Positions 58,740 through 64,000 of a DNA stretch of 64,000 nucleotides are shown in pieces. Both the position numbers and the translations under genes were made by a program. The stretch spans positions 26,093 through 90,092 of the forward strand of contig BQKZ01004423.1 of NCBI GenBank assembly GCA_036244855.1, in the 5' to 3' direction. The notes beneath the pieces are model-generated. The model saw nothing but the letters and a program-made list of their open reading frames with translations, searched no databases and had not been told where the DNA came from. The number at the start of each line of letters is the position of its first letter. The stretch's first letter is position 1. This DNA comes from Temnopleurus reevesii (Eukaryota > Echinodermata > Echinoidea > Temnopleuroida > Temnopleuridae).

Positions 58740-61600
58740 ATCCTTTCAACATTCAGCTTTACTAGAAGGAAACAAATGACACAAGAAAGCCACAGGTGGT
58801 TGATTTAACGAACAGGAAATGGCTAGTTGGGGGTAAATTAGAGCTTAATATAACCTTTTTCCTTCCTCAAAATGTCACTTTCATACTTTGACAGAGAAGC
58901 AAATCTACAAATCAACAATTTAAAGGGATAAGTAATGATATTTTCTACAGAAAATGAAAAACATACACATGTATGATTACAGGATTTGGAGTGGCATAAT
59001 GTTTAATTTCAGAATTTTATGCCTATTCGCTATGTGTCTCAAATACCATACTAATACAAATCTACAAAATAAAAGAGTTCCAGGTACCTCAAAACATGAA
59101 TAGTAAGCACTAAAATTATTTACCTACAACTACTTGCGAGAAGAGGAATGTAATGTTTATATATTAAAGATAATAATTGGTTATGGTACGATGTAGAAGC
59201 ACCTGTGGAAGCACCTGTGGAATTAGTGGGGGATCTTTAAATTTTCTTCTCAAGAAGGTATAATGGAGAGGTATATATATTCTTCTCAAATTAGTTAAAA
59301 TTATCAATGTATCTTGATGGGCGCAGTCACTGGAGGAGCAGAAGCTAAAATGTTGCACTCTTCATACCTCGATCCTTCTTCCTATTCCTGTCCCTCCCAC
59401 AGCCCTTCTCCCACCCCCCCTCTTGTACCCCTACCAACTTGGCTTCCTTTTCATGACAGATAATTTTGATCGTTTTTATTAAAACCTTGCTTTTCGTTTC
59501 ATGTAGATGCTCTTCCTGTTGTGTCACGTCCAAGCATTGATTTATGTCTGTCAAAAAGTGACAAAATTGTGATAAAAAGTAGGCCTAAAGGTTGATGACT
59601 ACACAGCATATCAGAGGAAATGACAAGTGATCATAACAATCATAAATTTATGACAACAGTTGCTAAATCCCTTGAAATTATATGCAATTTTGACCATCAT
59701 ATCACTTTACTGACTCACTTGCAAGTGGAGATCCCAAATAAATCTTTTGTTACAGTATTCACAAATTGAAAGTTTTGTAGGATTCTCCTCATTACTGTCA
59801 CTTTGTAAAAACTGTTAGAATACATTAACATGAAATCTTTCTTACTTTTTGTGATGTATTTTAAAGCTTTTCTGAAGGACTACTGTTGAGAACCAAATTT
59901 GATTGTTTCATTTATGAGTATGACACAACAAATCATAACCTCACATATGTTACTTTTTTTTTTACCTTAATCCATTTAATTTATGACCAGTTTATGATCC
60001 GATATGGGAAATAAATCACATTAGCATTTGATATTGGAATTTTGTCAAATACAATTCATCTAATTCTTTCTTTTTTTTATTTGTCTTATTTCAACAGGGT
60101 GGCCCTTCCAATTTATAAAAAATTGCTCGACCAAGGGGCCCTGTATTGTTCTAAAAATTCAAGTGAAATGAGCATATGATTTCATCGTGTTAATCAAGTT
60201 TATACCATATACAAGGGGCAAATCAGTTTGGTAGAAAATGTTAAGGCTGCTCTGACTGTTCTGACTTTCTTGCGACTCCAAGAAAGCTTGTATTCTTGCT
60301 TTTATCATTAATCTGAATACCCAGAACCTCGATCAGACATTTTCTCTCTATTTGAATGCTCCTCAGAAATACTACTAGACTTTTTCTACAATCATATTAT
60401 AAGCCAGTGGTAAGGCATACGGTAAGCTTTGTAATACAAACTATGTAATACGGCTTATAGGTGAGTGAAGCCAATATTCCAATTGGCTGAGTAAAAAGCC
60501 CTAGCCTAGATCACAAATCTAGATAAATTCAGTATAATTACCGATTTTCTTAGTCATCTACCATCTAACCAATCAATGTCCGGATTGGCCCTGACCATGG
60601 ATGAGTAAAAGGCACAAGTTATTTTTTTCCTAAAATAGCCATTACTAAATGATATAACATGCTCTAAAATCACCTGTAATATGTAATTTCTAATAACTCT
60701 CATATGCCTAATTATAATCCAATCACAAGTCACAATCAGATGAATCTAATATATGTAAATTAGATCAAAATGATCAGATTTTGTGTGATAAAAGAACTTT
60801 AGTCAATACTTTCTTGGACCTGATGAGGTAATAGGATAATACATAAATACGACCAATGTTTGCCTGGCATAGCATTAAAAATGTAGACTAAAAAGAAAGG
60901 TCTAAACTAAAATGAATCTGGAAGCAGAATATGGAGCTATATGAAATTCTAAGATTCTAGATTATCAAAAGATTAATAAAAGCAAGAATACTTTGAACAT
61001 ACCAGATCTGTGAGTGATTAGAAAGAAATTGCAACTGATGTCAATCGCCAAGCAAAAATTGACCAGTGGATTTTCAGGTTTCGATTAATTCCAACACTTC
61101 ATAACAGCCAGGGCATTGGTAAACTAAAGCAACCATCATTTGGGATTTTGCTTGAAACAACTTAAAGATTTCTACCTACTCTCCTTCCCACAGAAACATT
61201 TTTTTCTTGTTCAATAATAAATGTTCTACCTTTAAGATTGATACAAAACCTAATACACCCAGAAAACCCTACAAAATTGCTCCTATAATCTGATCAATTA
61301 GAACTATATCGTTTCACAAATTTTGTTATTAGGAGCATCTTTGTCTTCTTAACTAGTACAGTGTCCATCAGTAGACAACTGACAAGGATAGCCACGCCCC
61401 CAAAATCATACCACTCCAATTCTATTTCTTTATAGATTTTCTCACTGGTGTGTGATTGTGTATCAAGGGGAGGGGGGCTGCACCCATAAAAAATGCTGTA
61501 CAACCCTCCCCCTCCAACAGCTGAGAAGATCTACAATTTGTCCCAAACTAGATTATCAAGTCGAATGTTGTTGCTTCATAAATGTTCTGCCTCTGGCATG
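58740..61600. other. Stretch with no supported gene
   Basis: AT-rich. The frames at 59164-59554 and 61294-61723 have no recognisable domain. No clear repeat was seen before the tandem array that begins at 61621. Confidence 0.5.
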
Positions 61601-61620
61601 CCTACTCCTTTAACGCAAAA

Positions 61621-63115
61621 CTTGGATCCATCCCTGGTATTATGGACACCGTACAGGAAGGAAAAATCATCTAAACTTCAAGGAAAGCGCCAAGAAACCG
61701 ATCCCAGGGTTTTTATTCTTTGAAGCACGAGGTATGAGGAATGGAAGCTAATATGTGCTGACATGTAGGAGAAGAAGGCCCTTGGCCTTTTGCTCAATAG
61801 AATTACAATGAAGTTTGGCTGCAGTCACAACGACAAGATCAATATCGTTTCAACACATGGATCACCCAACCTACTGTACAATGCAAATCAGAACTATTTG
61901 CAACCTGTCGACATAAAAGCTCAAAACAATAGATGTGGTCAATCATATTGCCCTGAATTTGATAGTAATCACAGGTATACAAAGAATTCCATCTTGCACT
62001 GTATATGTGCTAAGGTAAAGTGAAGCTTGGATCCATCCCTGGGATTATAGACACTGTACAGGAAGGAAAAATCATCTAAACTTCAAGGAAAGTGGTATGA
62101 AATGGATTTTTGGTTTTCTTTTTTCTTCTTTGAAGCAGGAGGTATGAGGAATGGAAGCTAATACAGGCTGACATGTAGGAAAGAGGAGCCCTTAGCCTTT
62201 TGCTCAATAGAATTACAATGAAGTTTGGCTGCAGTCACATTAGCAATCAGCATTGATTGAACACATGGATCACCCAACCTACTGTACAATGCAAATCAGA
62301 TTTTTTTGCTACCTGTCATCATTATAAAGGCTCAGAATAATACATATAGTCCAGTGATCCCACTGTGATCAAATTATCCTGAATTTTAAATGGAAAGCAG
62401 ATAAGTAAAAAAAAAATTGAATTGTATTGTACATAGACACCTTCCATCCCTGGGTATTATAGACAACATAGAGGACGTAAAAACCATCTAAACTTCAAGG
62501 ATGCGCTATGAAACGGATCCTCTGGTTTGCTATTTTTAGGGCAAGAAGTATGAGGAATGAGATCTAATGGAGGATGACATGAAGTAGGAAACGCTGGCCC
62601 TTGTCCTTTTGCTCAATAGAATTACAATGAAGTTTGGCTGCAGTCACACTTTGCAAGATCAGAATCAATCCTAGAGACGCATCAACCAACCTAATGTACA
62701 CTGCAACTAAGAATTCTCTGCTACCTGTTATCATCATTCAAGTTAAGAACAACGGATGAAGTCCAGTAATCACACTGTGGTAATAGTAGTTTATAATTTA
62801 TAGTAATAACTGGTATACGAAGAATAAATCCTGCTCTGCACATGTACTACTTTATCGTGGATCTAGGATCCATTCCTGGTATTATAGGCACTGTACAGGA
62901 AGGAAAAAAATCATCTGAACTTCAAGGAAAGCGCCAAGAAACTGATTCTAGTGTTTTCTTCTCTAGCGGTATAGAAGCTAATGGAAGATGACACTTAGGA
63001 GAAAGCTAAGCCTTGGACTTTTGCTCAATATAATTACAATCAAGTTTGACTTCAGTCACAATGGCAAGACCAGTATCAATCCAACAGGTGGATCAGCAAA
63101 CTATTTTGTGAACCA
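61621..63115. repeat. Four-copy tandem array, about 405-420-bp unit
   Basis: Units start at about 61621, 62026, 62441 and 62863 with a GGATCCATCCCTGG-type phrase. They share CTAAACTTCAAGGAAAG, AGGTATGAGGAATGGAAGCT, CCTTTTGCTCAATAGAATTA and GAAGTTTGGCTGCAGTCACA. Divergence between units is moderate, with many small indels. Confidence 0.88.
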
Positions 63116-63341
63116 TCTGGTGTTGGTCTGGGGGTATCCTTCATTGTGACTTCAGTAAAAGAAGGTAGAAGATACAAGAGGAAAAGGTTTCACTATAATG
63201 TAGCGGAGATATATCTTTGAATGTATTGAATCAGATTGGCTTTTATTTGGATTAAATAATACCAAATTACAGAAAAAGAGATTGATACGGCATGAGAATG
63301 AATATTAATCACTTAAAAAACTCATGATAGTGCATGATTAA

Positions 63342-63517
63342 GGGGGTGTTGCTCAAAATCAACTGCAAGTCAACTGCAACTTTGCAAATTATAACGCGCA
63401 TTTTCATTCGTGCACGGTATGCGCATTTAACAAGACGCGCATGAAACAATGATTTTGATAGACGCGTTCCGATCAACTGCAACTTGCGATCAATTGCAAC
63501 TTTTGAACAACACCCCC
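63342..63517. mobile_element. MITE-A copy 6, opposite orientation
   Basis: GGGGGTGTTGCTCAAAATC to GAACAACACCCCC with the central CGCGCATGAAACAATGATTT on the opposite strand to copies 2-5. The flanks are TAA on the left and TTA on the right, so the target duplication is imperfect. Confidence 0.85.
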
Positions 63518-64000
63518 TTAGAGGAACAAGAAAGCATAAATCAGGACAAAAGGTGTAGTGTGGATGTGCGTGTGTTTGGATTTATATGTTAAAATGTTGT
63601 GTTTTTTAATGGTTTTGTGCATATTTGTGCAAGAAAAATGCAAGGGGGAGGTATGAAAGTCGAAAAGGGTTATAGAAAGGAAAGTATGAGAGTGACGGAA
63701 CAAGGGCAGACAGAATAATGAATTTCAACGGTCATGCCCCAATGGAAATCTCAAACTTTTAAGTAGACACTATCTAAAACTCTGAAATTAAGTTTTACAG
63801 CAAAATTTACTACAGGTAATTTTGTGCAGCATTCAGCAATTCTGATGAAGGTATGCTGCGGGAAACCTATATATTTGTATCCCATCCTTTGACAATAAAA
63901 AAAGATAATATTCAAAACATCATGTCAATGGATATTATCATTGTGTACTCTACCACAGTTTACAAAACAAATAAATGTACATTGATCAAGGTAAAACAAG

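Overview
The window is eukaryotic, AT-rich, intron-rich animal DNA. It is most likely from an echinoderm, probably a sea urchin: the coding exons are small and separated by large repeat-filled introns, a tRNA-derived SINE and many short foldback (MITE-like) elements are present, and the one recognisable protein belongs to an animal-only family. The species cannot be fixed from sequence alone.

The only gene I can support lies on the minus strand, with exons scattered from 17388 down to 1079. It is a homologue of the vertebrate SKT/KIAA1217 (sickle tail) and SRCIN1 (p140Cap) family, cytoskeleton and Src-pathway scaffolds carrying an AIP3/Bud6-like region. Twelve consecutive exons join in a single reading frame with canonical splice sites and matching phases, giving about 799 codons. 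The 5' end (start codon and first exons) is not found. The 3' end is cut in mid-exon at the N at 1078.

The most striking feature is a tandem exon array at 9793-10370. The last 69 nt of the exon at 10302-10473 is present in three further copies (10128-10196, 9965-10033, 9793-9861). Each copy has its own acceptor and donor, is phase 1 to phase 1, and is separated by introns of only about 95-105 nt. The C-terminal half of each 23-residue cassette is almost invariant, while the N-terminal half differs around a basic/serine motif. A second possible exon duplication in the same gene (6495-6566) is also open, spliceable on paper and phase-symmetric. The gene may therefore use tandem exon duplication to diversify the linkers around its AIP3-like region.

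Positions 1-1076 are a near-identical copy of 13018-14089, joined to the gene at a single N in the middle of a coding exon. This is either a haplotype or assembly misjoin, or a real partial duplication.

From about 17.4 to 64 kb I find no convincing protein gene. The region is probably a giant 5' intron and/or intergenic DNA. It holds seven full or partial copies of a PIF/Harbinger-like foldback family, at least six other foldback families, a SINE, a near-perfect 99-bp inverted repeat, several tandem arrays with 120-420 bp units, trinucleotide microsatellites and GA/CT tracts. Several elements are nested, which gives a relative order of insertion.
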